This document shows, piece after piece, positions 34,310 to 43,458 of a stretch of DNA of 64,000 bases. This DNA comes from Acidovorax sp. (GTDB lineage Bacteria > Pseudomonadota > Gammaproteobacteria > Burkholderiales > Burkholderiaceae_C), in assembly GCF_016783915.1 (NCBI RefSeq), contig NZ_JADHVT010000006.1, positions 1 through 64,000 of the forward strand. The letters are read 5' to 3'. The position numbers and the translations under genes are program-made. The notes below the pieces were generated by a model. It had not been told where the DNA came from. It worked only from the letters and a program-made list of their open reading frames with translations, and did no database searches. Each line of letters opens with the position of its first letter. Position 1 is the stretch's first letter.

Positions 34310-34654
34310 ATGAGCAAATTTTCAATGTTTGGTAACTTTTTCAACACCTCTGACGTAGATACCTTTGCAATTCTCGTGGTGCGAGAGTTGGTGAAAGGAC
34401 TTCCTCCGCAGCATTTGGACACGCAATCCAAGCAAGCAGAGAAGGCACGTACCCGTATTGATGACAAGGTCCGGAGCCATGCCCAGCAGCTTGTCGACAA
34501 CCATCGATTGAACATTTATCAAAAGGCTAAGTTGGGGGGCCGGCTGCAAGATGGCCTTCTGGCAGCTGGTTACCCTGAAAGCTTCAGTAAGTCTTTTGCG
34601 TATGACGTTGTTCGTCTCGTAGCACTTACGTCGACGCAGACGCATCCCAAATGA
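34310..34654 (+). CDS. Hypothetical protein coupled to the GT41 gene
   Basis: This 114-aa protein is not recognised. It is mostly helical and charged: FNTSDVDTFAILVVRELVKG, then KQAEKARTRIDDKVRSHAQQ, then GRLQDGLLAAGYPESFSKSF. There is no signal peptide or TM segment. Its TGA overlaps the ATG of the glycosyltransferase at 34651 (ATGATG), which supports it being real and translated with that gene. Composition is AT-richer than the flanking core genes. Confidence 0.6.
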   Translation: MSKFSMFGNFFNTSDVDTFAILVVRELVKGLPPQHLDTQSKQAEKARTRIDDKVRSHAQQLVDNHRLNIYQKAKLGGRLQDGLLAAGYPESFSKSFAYDVVRLVALTSTQTHPK

Positions 34655-36948
34655 TGCTGGCGTGGCTCAAAAAAAAATGGGCTTCCCCCAGAAGTGCAGC
34701 TTCATTGTCCGCAGCGGAGGCGCGTATCTCATCCGAGGGCGAACCTGTGCTGGCGCCTATCGGGCCTTGGGCCTTGTACTTGGCGGGACAGGTCGCCGAA
34801 GCCGAGCAAGCGACATTAGCGCAATTGGCAATCGAACCAGATCATCCCGATGGCCTTCTGGTGCAAGGCCTTATCGCCTTGGAGCGGGGGCGCAAGGTCG
34901 ATAGTCTGCGTGTTTTGGAGCGAGCGGCATCGTTGCACCCTTCGAACGCTGAAATACATGTCGCGCTCGGTCAAGCGCTGTTGATCTCAGGTCGAGGCAA
35001 GAAAGCATCTGCCGCTGCATTCCATCGGGCTCTTGAGGCGGCTCCTGGTCACGCGATGGCCAGTTTGAATCTCGCCAAACTAGCGCTTGCCAGTGGGCAA
35101 GAGGAAGATGGCATGAAACTATTGCAGTCGGCGGTGACCCGCGATCCTTCTTTGGCGGAAGCGCAGTTTCACCTCGGCAACTTGTTTCGTGTTCGTGGAG
35201 AACTGGATCCGGCAGAAAAGCATTATCGCTACGCTGTTTCATCTCGTCCTGACTATGTAGATGCTCTGGTCAATCTGGGTAGTCTCTTGAAAGATCGGGG
35301 TCGCAATGAGGAGGCTGTCAGGTATCTTGAACACGCTTTGCGACTAAAGCCGGATATCCACGAGGCTGCGTTCAATTTGGCAATGATCCGTGTGAATCAG
35401 AGAATGTGGGAAGAGGCTAGCCACTGGCTTCAAAGCACGCTGAGCACAAATCCCAAGCAGGCAGATGCGCAATATTGGCTGGGCAATGCATCCATGGGGC
35501 TTGGCGATGCAGCGACAGCACGAAAAGCCTACCAGGCAGCCCTTCGGATCAATGCCAACTACGTGCAGGCCAGATGGGGCCATGCCATGGCCCAGTTACC
35601 CGCTGTACCGCAGTCTGATGAGGAACAAAATAATGCTGTAGGTGCGTTTGGGAAAGAGCTGGACAAATTAAAAGCCTGGTTTCGGGTCCATCGTCCGACT
35701 GATGCCTACAAGGCTGTTGGTGCCCAGCAACCCTACTACCTTGCTTACATTCCGCAAGATCACCGTGCGGTATTGTCACAGTATGGCGAATTGTGCACAT
35801 CTCTCATGGGGGTGTGGGCACGCAAAGTGGGGGTGCCCACACCTGTTCGGAGTACTGGCTCAAAATGCAAAATTGGTATTGTGTCGGCACATATTCATGA
35901 GCATTCTGTCTGGCGTGCCATTGTGCGAGGATGGGTGGAGCATCTCGATCCCACTCGGTTTGAGATTCATATTTTTCATACGGGAACTGGACGGGACGCT
36001 CAGACGGAATTGGCAGCGCGAAGAGCCACTCGTTTTTATTATGCTGAGGGGGATTGGGTGGCATGGGCCAAGGTGATTTCAGACGCCCGTATCGATGTCT
36101 TGGCGTATCCAGAGATTGGCATGGATTCAACGACTGTGCGATTAGCCTCCTTGCGATTGGCGCCAGTACAACTTGCCAGTTGGGGGCACCCTATTACCAC
36201 CGGTTTGCCGACTATGGATGTTTTTGTCAGCGCCAAGGCTCTAGAGCCACAAGATGCTGATGCAAATTACACCGAGGAACTTTTCGAGTTGCCTGGCATT
36301 GGGTGCTGCTATCACCCATTCGCGCTGAAACCTACCCCAATTGACTTAACGCAATGGGGTATTGGCAGCGCTGATCGAATTTTACTGTGCGCCGGTACGC
36401 CTTTCAAATACTCTCCGCAAAGCGATGAATTATGGATCGATATCGCGAAACGTTGCCAGCCCTGCAAGCTGGTTTTCTTTCGCGCGAAGCCTGAGCCTCT
36501 GTCGGCTTTGCTCGAAGCGCGTCTCCGTAAAAAATTTGAGGAAGCTGGCCTGAGTTTTTATACCCATGTGCGGTTTATCCCTTGGCTATCGCAGGCAAAC
36601 TTTTTTGCCTTACTGGATCGCGCTGATGTTTATCTTGACACTGTCGGTTTTTCCGGGTTTAACACTGCAATGCAGGCCATCGAGCGGTGTACTCCCATTG
36701 TGGCATGGGATGGGCAGTTTATGCGAGGCAGATTTGCAAGCGGTATCTTGCGGCAACTTGGACTTGATGAGTGGATTGCCAATTCGATGAGTGATTACGC
36801 AGCGCTGGTTGAAAATCTATGTGCAAGTAGCGCACGCCGAGATAGCGTGAGACAACAAATCAGTACACGCCGCGCTCGTCTTTTTAGCGACCCCTACGCA
36901 GTCGATGCCTTCGCTCAAAAGGTGACTTCACTGGGGCGGGGGATATAA
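34651..36948 (+). CDS. TPR-containing O-GlcNAc-transferase-like (GT41/SPINDLY) glycosyltransferase
   Basis: This 765-aa protein is probably cytoplasmic. TPR repeats fill residues ~30-310 (VQGLIALERGRKVDSLRVLE, AQFHLGNLFRVRGELDPAEK, ALVNLGSLLKDRGRNEEAVR). The C-terminal ~360 residues match the bacterial OGT/SPY catalytic region: VRLASLRLAPVQLASWGHPI, then LLCAGTPFKYSPQSDELWID, VRFIPWLSQANFFALLDRAD, VYLDTVGFSGFNTAMQAIE and CTPIVAWDGQFMRGRFASGI. In bacteria such enzymes glycosylate adhesins, flagellins or other proteins. The start ATG overlaps the small upstream gene. Downstream PglL and PilA suggest surface-protein glycosylation, but the target is unknown. Confidence 0.85.
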   Translation: MMLAWLKKKWASPRSAASLSAAEARISSEGEPVLAPIGPWALYLAGQVAEAEQATLAQLAIEPDHPDGLLVQGLIALERGRKVDSLRVLERAASLHPSNAEIHVALGQALLISGRGKKASAAAFHRALEAAPGHAMASLNLAKLALASGQEEDGMKLLQSAVTRDPSLAEAQFHLGNLFRVRGELDPAEKHYRYAVSSRPDYVDALVNLGSLLKDRGRNEEAVRYLEHALRLKPDIHEAAFNLAMIRVNQRMWEEASHWLQSTLSTNPKQADAQYWLGNASMGLGDAATARKAYQAALRINANYVQARWGHAMAQLPAVPQSDEEQNNAVGAFGKELDKLKAWFRVHRPTDAYKAVGAQQPYYLAYIPQDHRAVLSQYGELCTSLMGVWARKVGVPTPVRSTGSKCKIGIVSAHIHEHSVWRAIVRGWVEHLDPTRFEIHIFHTGTGRDAQTELAARRATRFYYAEGDWVAWAKVISDARIDVLAYPEIGMDSTTVRLASLRLAPVQLASWGHPITTGLPTMDVFVSAKALEPQDADANYTEELFELPGIGCCYHPFALKPTPIDLTQWGIGSADRILLCAGTPFKYSPQSDELWIDIAKRCQPCKLVFFRAKPEPLSALLEARLRKKFEEAGLSFYTHVRFIPWLSQANFFALLDRADVYLDTVGFSGFNTAMQAIERCTPIVAWDGQFMRGRFASGILRQLGLDEWIANSMSDYAALVENLCASSARRDSVRQQISTRRARLFSDPYAVDAFAQKVTSLGRGI

Positions 36949-36956
36949 ACTCTCAC

Positions 36957-38723
36957 TCAGCGACTTATACTGTAGCTTGGGAAAGGCAGATTTGCCAATT
37001 CTGGGTGCTCATTCCTGCCAAGCTCTTCCCAATGGTTTTTTGCGCGGAGGCACACGCTCTCGGCTTGCATGGAGCACATTTTTCGTAGCGTTGTCAGGGC
37101 ATTTTCTGGTTGATGGTTGAGCGCTTGAGCCAGCGCATACTTGAACATCGGGGCCGCGTAGGCAAATCGCTCCGAAATGCGACGCATTGTGTCTAGCTCA
37201 TCGACTGACATGCCCGGTTCCGCCTGGCTGCGTGAGACGCGCAAGAATTGTTGAAGACCATCAAGAACCAGCGCTGGCGGCTTGGGTTCTTCGACTCCAA
37301 GATCCCCAATACGAGCCTCCTGAAACCGCATCAGGCGCCAGTCTTCCTCTATTGGAAAATACTCGATAACCACTAAAATTGTTAATACGGACATCAAGCT
37401 ACCTACAACCAAAAGTCCTAATTTCATCGCTTTTGGGCTTGCAGCGAATTTCGTTAGTTGCGTTGATGGATTTTTAGAATAGGACAGTGCGCCAATAAAA
37501 AATCCAACGGGCAATAAAAAGTAAGCATAGTTCAAGGGGTACTCCACCATCGCGTGGTTGAAGACCATCGCCACTCCAACCAGTGTGGCCCATCTCATTG
37601 CATTGTTGCAACGGCGCGCTTGGTCCAAGAACCAAGCCCCGATTCCGGCCAAAACCAATAGCGCTATCGGTAGTCCATTCCAAAGCGCAAGGTCAATAAA
37701 CAGATTGTGGGCACTTTCGAACAACGCATATGTGGCTCTGTGGTCGAGTGTGACCGCCACTTGCGCAATGCTGACTTGCCCCCACCCGTAGCCAATCCAC
37801 GGAGCCCGATCGATGGCATCCAACATGGAGAGCCAAAATACCTTCCGAATTCCGATCGTGCCCATTCGTTCAAGCGCCGTGTTATTGCCTGAATCAAGGA
37901 GCAGCCAGTCGCTCAGTAATGGCCAGAGCCATGTCATGAAGAAATAAAACGCGACACCCGCCGTTAGCGCCGCTGGTGTTGTTCGTAGCGTGCATCGGCG
38001 CCGCATCAATGCATATGCTGGCAGCAGCCAAAGGAGAGCCATAAAAACCGTCCTTGACCCCGTCATCACCAAGGCCCACAAAAGTAGGAACGCGACCGCC
38101 ATTGCGAAAGGCAAGCGCAGTCGGCGGGTTTCCCATAAAAGTAAAAGGCCCGAAATACCAAGGAGCAGCAAGGTAGCCAACTGATTCGGTTGGGCCAGAT
38201 TGGCAAAGGGGCGGCTTTGCGGAGGGATTTCTGCGATATAGATTCCTTGGTAGCTTGGCATGAGCCATTGGTGAAAAGCCAGCCCCGCCGAGCACAACGC
38301 CGCCATTAGTAGCGCAACCCACAGTACCTCATTGGCACTCAGATCACGCGCGATGTGGGTGTTTCCTGATTGATTTGGCGCACCGTTGAATGTGTGTGAC
38401 TGAGAGCACAAAGCACCTGAGTAAATGGCCAGGGCAAACCCTAGCAGATAAAGGCTGGACATCCATCCATCGGTTGCGAAATAGAGCTGCCCACTTGCAA
38501 GCTGTAAGAGGGGGACCAGAGCTAATACAGCTGCTCCCATCGCCATTTTGGGAAATGGTGCAAGCCTAGTGCACGCCCAGGCCAGCAAAGGAGCAAAGGC
38601 TATTGCAGCTGCCAATTCTTGGTGAAAACTGAGCCAAGGTGAATAGTGGTTGGGTATCAGAAAGCTTAGACACAATACCGAAGCCACCCACAGCATCAAT
38701 TTCTCTTTCACCAGATTCCTCAT
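36957..38723 (-). CDS. PglL/Wzy_C family O-oligosaccharyltransferase, likely pilin-specific
   Basis: This 588-aa membrane protein has about twelve TM helices and would transfer glycan from undecaprenyl carriers to pilin Ser/Thr in the periplasm. The PglL hallmark is SRPFANLAQPNQLATLLLLG; the Wzy_C loop includes WIGYGWGQVSIAQVAVTLDH and FESAHNLFIDLALWNGLPIA with the conserved His. The C-terminal ~130 residues are soluble. The first Met codon is 38723; the frame can be opened by a TTG at 38729. The start lies only ~18 bp after the U-tract of the pilA terminator, so expression may depend on read-through or a promoter inside the terminator region. Confidence 0.88.
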   Translation of the reverse strand: MRNLVKEKLMLWVASVLCLSFLIPNHYSPWLSFHQELAAAIAFAPLLAWACTRLAPFPKMAMGAAVLALVPLLQLASGQLYFATDGWMSSLYLLGFALAIYSGALCSQSHTFNGAPNQSGNTHIARDLSANEVLWVALLMAALCSAGLAFHQWLMPSYQGIYIAEIPPQSRPFANLAQPNQLATLLLLGISGLLLLWETRRLRLPFAMAVAFLLLWALVMTGSRTVFMALLWLLPAYALMRRRCTLRTTPAALTAGVAFYFFMTWLWPLLSDWLLLDSGNNTALERMGTIGIRKVFWLSMLDAIDRAPWIGYGWGQVSIAQVAVTLDHRATYALFESAHNLFIDLALWNGLPIALLVLAGIGAWFLDQARRCNNAMRWATLVGVAMVFNHAMVEYPLNYAYFLLPVGFFIGALSYSKNPSTQLTKFAASPKAMKLGLLVVGSLMSVLTILVVIEYFPIEEDWRLMRFQEARIGDLGVEEPKPPALVLDGLQQFLRVSRSQAEPGMSVDELDTMRRISERFAYAAPMFKYALAQALNHQPENALTTLRKMCSMQAESVCLRAKNHWEELGRNEHPELANLPFPSYSISR

Positions 38724-38740
38724 TCTCAAAAAGTGAAATT

Positions 38741-38775
38741 AAAAAAAAACGGTGCGCCATTAAGCGCACCGTTTT
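38741..38775 (-). terminator. Rho-independent terminator of pilA
   Basis: On the minus strand ACGGTGCGC-TTAATG-GCGCACCGT forms a perfect 9-bp stem followed by nine T residues (38741-38749). It begins about 40 bp after the pilA stop. The reverse orientation has only a short T-run. Confidence 0.93.
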
Positions 38776-38811
38776 AATCAGGTCTTCTGCTAGTCAAGCA
38801 GAGACAGAATA

Positions 38812-39309
38812 TTAGCCGCGGCAAGAGCCTGGCAGGTACTTGGCTGGCATGCCAGTTGTAGCCGCAGGGCCGCACTTCCATTTGAAGACGACTTTGTTGA
38901 TATCGGTGTTGGCGATTGCCACGGTGTCGCTCACGTAGGGCGTCATGACGATCTTCGTGCTAGCGGCTTCCTTCAGGCTAGCTTCAGCAGTCGTCGTGAT
39001 GGTAACAGCGCCAGTATCGGTCGTAAGGATAGACAGAACGTATTTGGTTGGAGCGCTGGCAGCAGTTTGGGCGGTATTTTGTTCGCAGCCCCAAGTATTG
39101 GCAGCAGGCAGCACCGAGCTGGAAATGGTTTGAATGGTTTCAGTGATGCTAGTGCGGCAAGCGGAACCAGCCAAGATAGCTTCCGACACCTTAGCGCGGA
39201 TAGTGTAGTCTTGGTAGGCAGGCAGAGCCACGGCGGCCAAAATACCGATGATCGCAACAACGATCATCAATTCGATCAGGGTAAAACCCTTTTGGATAGA
39301 ACGCTTCAT
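38812..39309 (-). CDS. pilA: Type IV major pilin PilA
   Basis: This 165-aa prepilin is cleaved by PilD at [15 protein letters not shown], leaving Phe+1 and Glu+5. The N-terminal helix [20 protein letters not shown] is classic type IVa. The globular domain has two Cys pairs: one around SACRTSI/WGCEQ and the C-terminal disulphide loop [18 protein letters not shown]. The C-terminal domain is rich in Ser/Thr ([14 protein letters not shown]), plausible O-glycosylation sites given the adjacent PglL. RBS AGGAG precedes ATG 39309. A sigma-54 promoter and an intrinsic terminator bracket it. Confidence 0.96.
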   Translation of the reverse strand: MKRSIQKGFTLIELMIVVAIIGILAAVALPAYQDYTIRAKVSEAILAGSACRTSITETIQTISSSVLPAANTWGCEQNTAQTAASAPTKYVLSILTTDTGAVTITTTAEASLKEAASTKIVMTPYVSDTVAIANTDINKVVFKWKCGPAATTGMPAKYLPGSCRG

Positions 39310-39348
39310 GAAGAACTCCTAGGAAAAGTTGCAAATGCTGAGTAGTTA

Positions 39349-39364
39349 TGCAAACGCCGTGCCT
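39349..39364 (-). promoter_or_regulatory. Sigma-54 promoter of pilA
   Basis: The minus strand reads AGGCACGGCGTTTGCA. The invariant GG (-24) and GC (-12) are separated by exactly ten bases, and GGCACG-N4-TTGCA fits consensus TGGCACG-N4-TTGCA in all but the first base. The expected 5' UTR is about 30 nt. Control by RpoN with PilS/PilR is known for pilA in other proteobacteria. Confidence 0.85.
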
Positions 39365-39629
39365 GCTTACTAGTGGCGGGCAATCATCAGCTCAAACCGC
39401 TACTGATCCCTATGAACAGGCCAAGTGCCTGTCCTCGCCCCGACTACAACATCAAAAGTCAAGAACTTTTCGAACAACGTTTCCCAAAAGACTCTGCTTG
39501 CAGCATTGTTAACAAACCCACCCACCGGGACCAACCACGGACACCCAAGTTGGCACGACAAACCGCCTCGGATCACTCTCGAACTTACATTTTTGTCGCC
39601 CAGTATTGTCACCACAAAGCGCAAGCGCC
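39365..39629. other. Intergenic region upstream of pilA
   Basis: This AT-richer stretch between the pilA promoter and the end of the phosphodiesterase gene should hold the PilR enhancer sites. I see no conserved gene; short open frames here lack RBS and homology. No clear palindromic enhancer was identified by eye. Confidence 0.4.
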
Positions 39630-40418
39630 TCACACCTGCATCGTCTGCCCCGCAGTCAACCAACGGATGTCATTCACGCTGTGATGGGTGCTTGTAGTGC
39701 AGTCGAGCTGTTTGATCTCGTCCATGATGAGCGAGGTCTCCGACGGCTTGGTATGGGTGATGTAGATGGGGTATCGGTGAGTTCCCGGGATGAGCGCCAG
39801 TTCCTGCGCCAGGGTCTCGGGCGACAGGTGAAGGCTGCGGTGAGCCAGATCACGTTCGCGGTTACTGAAGGCGGTTTCGATTACTAGGCAAGCTACCGGA
39901 AGTGCATTGACGCGTTTCCAGAACGAAGGGTTGCGTTCGGTATCCCCACTGAACACCCACCAACCTGAATCACCTCGCACCGCAAACCCCACGGCAGGCA
40001 CGGTGTGATGGGCGGGCAGAACCTCGATCTGTGTTCCTGCAATGCTCAGCACATCACCGGACACGAAGGTCTGGTATTGCAAAAATGGGGATGCAGCGGA
40101 TGGTATGGCGCTGAAATCCGGCCAGATGACGTTGTTGAACACATGCGTCTGCAACGCCGCGATGGTGGCAGCCAGTGCGTGCACCTGAACCGGGCGACGG
40201 CGCAGGGACGACACCGCGTCGAGCATCAGAGGTAGAGCGGCGATATGGTCCAGGTGGGAATGGGTCAGCAACACATGGTCAATCTTGCCCATCTCTTCCA
40301 GCTTGAGGTCGCCCACGCCAGTGCCTGCATCGAGCAAGATGCTGTCGCCAATCAAGAACGATGTGGTGCGACAGTCCTTGGCAATGGCACCGGAGCATCC
40401 CAGCACGCGAACCTTCAT
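39630..40418 (-). CDS. Metallo-beta-lactamase-fold 3',5'-cyclic-nucleotide phosphodiesterase (class II-like)
   Basis: This 262-aa enzyme is expected to hydrolyse cAMP. The MBL metal motif is VLLTHSHLDHIAALPLMLDA (HxHxDH, similar to the class II PDE signature); other ligands are in VLPAHHTVPAVG, VFSGDTERNP and PIYITHTKPSE. ATG 40418 (MKVRVLGCSGAIAKDCRTTS) begins 10 bp after the cyclase stop; the longer frame overlaps the cyclase and is rejected. Pairing with a class III adenylate cyclase in one operon supports cAMP as the substrate. Confidence 0.85.
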   Translation of the reverse strand: MKVRVLGCSGAIAKDCRTTSFLIGDSILLDAGTGVGDLKLEEMGKIDHVLLTHSHLDHIAALPLMLDAVSSLRRRPVQVHALAATIAALQTHVFNNVIWPDFSAIPSAASPFLQYQTFVSGDVLSIAGTQIEVLPAHHTVPAVGFAVRGDSGWWVFSGDTERNPSFWKRVNALPVACLVIETAFSNRERDLAHRSLHLSPETLAQELALIPGTHRYPIYITHTKPSETSLIMDEIKQLDCTTSTHHSVNDIRWLTAGQTMQV

Positions 40419-40428
40419 GTGAAGCTTT

Positions 40429-42693
40429 CTACTTGGTGTCGAAATTGGTGGCGCTGTCCCAGTCTGGGTTGAAAGGTAACCCACGCAGGCCTTCGACCCG
40501 TGCTGCATATAACTCGTACAGAATGCAGTGAGGTCTGAGACCTCTCAACTGCACCATCAGTTTGTCGCATTGTGCCCATTCCTGGGCTGCGTAGGCACGT
40601 AGAAAACCCTCCCATACCAACAGTTCTTCGGAGAGTCCAGCGGATAGTTCAACTTGGGGTACGAGTGGCTGGTAAATGGGAACGGCCTGTGCCTTGCCTT
40701 TGACGCGTACACGGTCCATCGCTTGCCACACAAACTGAGGTGCCAGCTGCATGGCGGACTCACTCACCACGATGGGAGTGCCGTAGTGCTTGGATAGCCC
40801 CTCCAGGCGGGAGCCAAGGTTGACCGCATCGCCGATAACCGTGTAGCTGCGACGGATATCAGAGCCCATGTCACCCACACACATGACGCCGGTATTGAGC
40901 CCAATGCCCACCCCAATCTCGGGCAGGCCACGCTGGCGATGGTTGGCATTGATTTGTCCAATCGCCTGGGACATTTCCAGGGCCGCAGTCACCGCCAACT
41001 GCGCATGGTCTGGCGTGGCCACGGGAGCCCCCCAAAAGGCCATGACGCAGTCGCCCATGTATTTGTCAATCGTGCCCCGGTGGCTGCGGATGATGTGGGT
41101 GAGTTTGCTGAACACCTCATTCAGCAGGCCTTGCAATTGCAACGGCTCCATCCGTTCGGACATGGCAGTGAAGCCGCGCATATCGCAGAACATCACCGTC
41201 AGCTCCCGGTTGGTGGCCTGCATGCTGTAGTGCTCAGGCTGCTTGACCATCTCTGCCACGAGCTCTGGCGGCACATAGGCGCTGAACAGCGCTGCGAGTT
41301 CGCGCTTGGAGCGGCTCTCCACAAAATAACCGTATGCCATGTTGAGGGCAAAGGCCAGCATAGCCATCACAACTGCCGTAGCCAGCGGCAACGCCAAACC
41401 CTGCGCGATGTACATCCACAGGTTCAACCCCACGAGCGCAGAAACCACGCCAGCGCTCAGCAAGATCGCAGACGATGCCGACAAGAGCGGTAACGCCACC
41501 GCCAGCAACAACCCTGCGCAAAGGAGCTGCAGCACATCGAACCCGGCGGCATAGTCGGGCCGAACAATGCTCTTGCCATCCAGGAATGCCGACAACACGT
41601 TGGCGTGTGCCTCAACGCCTGGGTATGCTCTGCCCACCGGAGTCACGCGCAAATCCAACAAGCCAGGTGCTGTCGAGCCAACCAGCACCAATTGGTCCTT
41701 GAGTTGGCCCGGTGGCAGCGCACCGTCCAGAACATCCGACGCCGAGATGTACCGAAAGGAACCACCCTTGGCATCACCCGGCCCGCGGTAGGGAATGAGA
41801 GTAGCCAGCTGCTGGTCTACAGGGAGCGCCAACGTGCGACCATCCTGGCGCAACACGATGCTCTGGAGCAAATCGTGCGTCCCGGATGGCATCGGGTTCA
41901 CAAAGCCCGGATGAATCTCGGGCAGACCGATAGCGGTGCGAAACATGGCCAACGCCAGCGATTCGTAATACTGGCCCTGGTACTCGGCCAACAGGGGTAG
42001 GGAGCGCACGACCCCATCCTCGTCCGTGATCGAATTGAAGAACCCTGCAGCCGGTGCCGCGCGCGTCAAGGCCTCGATGTTGCTGCTGTACCCACGCCAC
42101 GTAGTCGCCCCAAGGGGCAATCCTCGCAAGCGATCCAGCGGTAGGGCGGGGTCTGGCAACATTCCTTTCGTAATGCCGTCGCGGTCTTCGCCCGAAAGGT
42201 AGTAACCCAACACCACCGGTTGCCCGTGCAGGGCCTGCGCAAAAAGGGTGTCATAGTCCAGCGATGGCGCCAGGCGTTCCAGTTGTTCCTTGAAGGCCGG
42301 CTGGCCGCGCAGAGGGCCCTGCGCCAGTTGTTGCAAAGTGGAGAGGCCCGAACTTTCATCGGCCTCGGCGAACAGAACGTCAAACCCCAACACCGACGCT
42401 TGCTGGCGCTCAAACAGTTCGCGTACCAGCGCGGCCATCTTGTCCCTGCGCCAGGGCCATTGCCCCACGCGGCCCAGGCTCTTCTCGTCGATATCGACGA
42501 TGACGATCCGTTCATCCAGCGTTCGCGGCATGGTCACCCGCAAGCGGGTGTCGTAGATGATGTTGTCCAGTCGCTCCAACACCTGCAGGTGGAGCACGTC
42601 GGCCACGTGCAGCAACGCAAAAACCAGCGGTATCAGCGTGACTGCAATGCGTTGCCAGCGTCGGCGGAACAGATGCGCCAGGGACTGCAGCAT
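40429..42693 (-). CDS. CHASE2-domain class III adenylate cyclase
   Basis: This is a 754-aa membrane enzyme. The N-terminal TM helix is followed by an extracytoplasmic CHASE2 sensor (residues ~45-350: IVIVDIDEKSLGRVGQWPWR), then three TM helices (~370-450) and a class III cyclase domain (~490-670). Catalytic features are the metal Asp in VMFCDMRGFTAMSE and in YMGDCVMAFWGAP, and Lys in GTIDKYMGD plus Asp in VIGDAVNLGSRLEG, which favour ATP over GTP. The C-terminal ~90 residues are less conserved. It follows the FHA gene by 73 bp and precedes the phosphodiesterase. Confidence 0.92.
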   Translation of the reverse strand: MLQSLAHLFRRRWQRIAVTLIPLVFALLHVADVLHLQVLERLDNIIYDTRLRVTMPRTLDERIVIVDIDEKSLGRVGQWPWRRDKMAALVRELFERQQASVLGFDVLFAEADESSGLSTLQQLAQGPLRGQPAFKEQLERLAPSLDYDTLFAQALHGQPVVLGYYLSGEDRDGITKGMLPDPALPLDRLRGLPLGATTWRGYSSNIEALTRAAPAAGFFNSITDEDGVVRSLPLLAEYQGQYYESLALAMFRTAIGLPEIHPGFVNPMPSGTHDLLQSIVLRQDGRTLALPVDQQLATLIPYRGPGDAKGGSFRYISASDVLDGALPPGQLKDQLVLVGSTAPGLLDLRVTPVGRAYPGVEAHANVLSAFLDGKSIVRPDYAAGFDVLQLLCAGLLLAVALPLLSASSAILLSAGVVSALVGLNLWMYIAQGLALPLATAVVMAMLAFALNMAYGYFVESRSKRELAALFSAYVPPELVAEMVKQPEHYSMQATNRELTVMFCDMRGFTAMSERMEPLQLQGLLNEVFSKLTHIIRSHRGTIDKYMGDCVMAFWGAPVATPDHAQLAVTAALEMSQAIGQINANHRQRGLPEIGVGIGLNTGVMCVGDMGSDIRRSYTVIGDAVNLGSRLEGLSKHYGTPIVVSESAMQLAPQFVWQAMDRVRVKGKAQAVPIYQPLVPQVELSAGLSEELLVWEGFLRAYAAQEWAQCDKLMVQLRGLRPHCILYELYAARVEGLRGLPFNPDWDSATNFDTK

Positions 42694-42766
42694 AGGTCCG
42701 CGCGCAGGAATAAAGGGTTCAGGTCAGCAAGGGCCAGCAGTGATGATGCGAGCCCTGTCCGGGATG

Positions 42767-43417
42767 TCAGCTTTGCTCGAACTGCATCTCTGTGCCGGCC
42801 AGCTCCAGGCGATCACCGTGCTTGAGAGGAACGGGCGAAGCACCAATGGCAGAGCCGTTGAGCAGCGGCATGTCAGGACCTTCGACATGGGCCAAGACAA
42901 AACCCTGGTGTCGCTTGGTGATGGAAGCCACAGCCACACCCGGCTTGCCAATGGTGGTCACCACTTTCTGCAGCGACACTTCACGCCCCGCTGCAGCACC
43001 GGACATGACCCGAATCACGGCCGAAATCGGCGCGGGCGCTGGGGCCGCCGGGGCGGGTCTGGCAGCAGCCACGGAGGGCGGCACCATGCCGGGTTTGAAG
43101 ATCATGGTCTTCTCGAAGTTCTGGCCTTCGGCATCTTGCAGGAACCGGATCTTGTACTTGCCCACCTCCACCGTATCGCCATTGCGCAACTCCTGGCGCT
43201 TGACGGCCTTGGCGTTCACATACGTGCCGTTGGTGCTGCCCAAGTCCTCAATCTCCACATCCTGACCCACCATATGGAGCACGGCATGCTCACCGCTCAC
43301 CGCAAGATTATCGATCACGATGTCGTTGTAGGGACGCCGACCCAGCGTGGTCCGCTCCTTGGTCAGCTGCACTTCCTTGATGACAACGCCGTCGATTGAA
43401 ACGATCATTCTCGGCAT
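42767..43417 (-). CDS. FHA-domain phosphothreonine-binding protein
   Basis: This is a 216-aa cytoplasmic protein. FHA domain 1 (residues ~20-90) has the canonical contacts: TTLGRRPYNDIVIDN, SGEHA and STNGTYVN. After a Pro/Ala linker, a second FHA-like domain (~125-214: VTTIGKPGVAVASITKRHQG, LLNGSAIGASPVPLKHGD) lacks the full Arg/Ser/Asn set and looks degenerate. RBS AGGAG precedes ATG 43417; the longer frame from 43462 overlaps the phosphatase end. It is probably the reader of the kinase encoded two genes upstream. Confidence 0.9.
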   Translation of the reverse strand: MPRMIVSIDGVVIKEVQLTKERTTLGRRPYNDIVIDNLAVSGEHAVLHMVGQDVEIEDLGSTNGTYVNAKAVKRQELRNGDTVEVGKYKIRFLQDAEGQNFEKTMIFKPGMVPPSVAAARPAPAAPAPAPISAVIRVMSGAAAGREVSLQKVVTTIGKPGVAVASITKRHQGFVLAHVEGPDMPLLNGSAIGASPVPLKHGDRLELAGTEMQFEQS

Positions 43418-43458
43418 GATCCACTCCTGATGTGATGAATTGTTGTGGTTCGGGCCGT

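Noticed and set aside
34246-34645. Minus-strand open frames over the small gene before the GT41 enzyme
   Set aside because: The plus-strand frame is preferred because its stop overlaps the glycosyltransferase start; the minus-strand frames have no coupling or RBS.
39425-39697. A 90-residue open frame on the plus strand upstream of pilA
   Set aside because: It overlaps the end of the phosphodiesterase gene on the opposite strand, lacks an RBS, and its translation is Thr/Pro/Lys-rich without recognisable domains.
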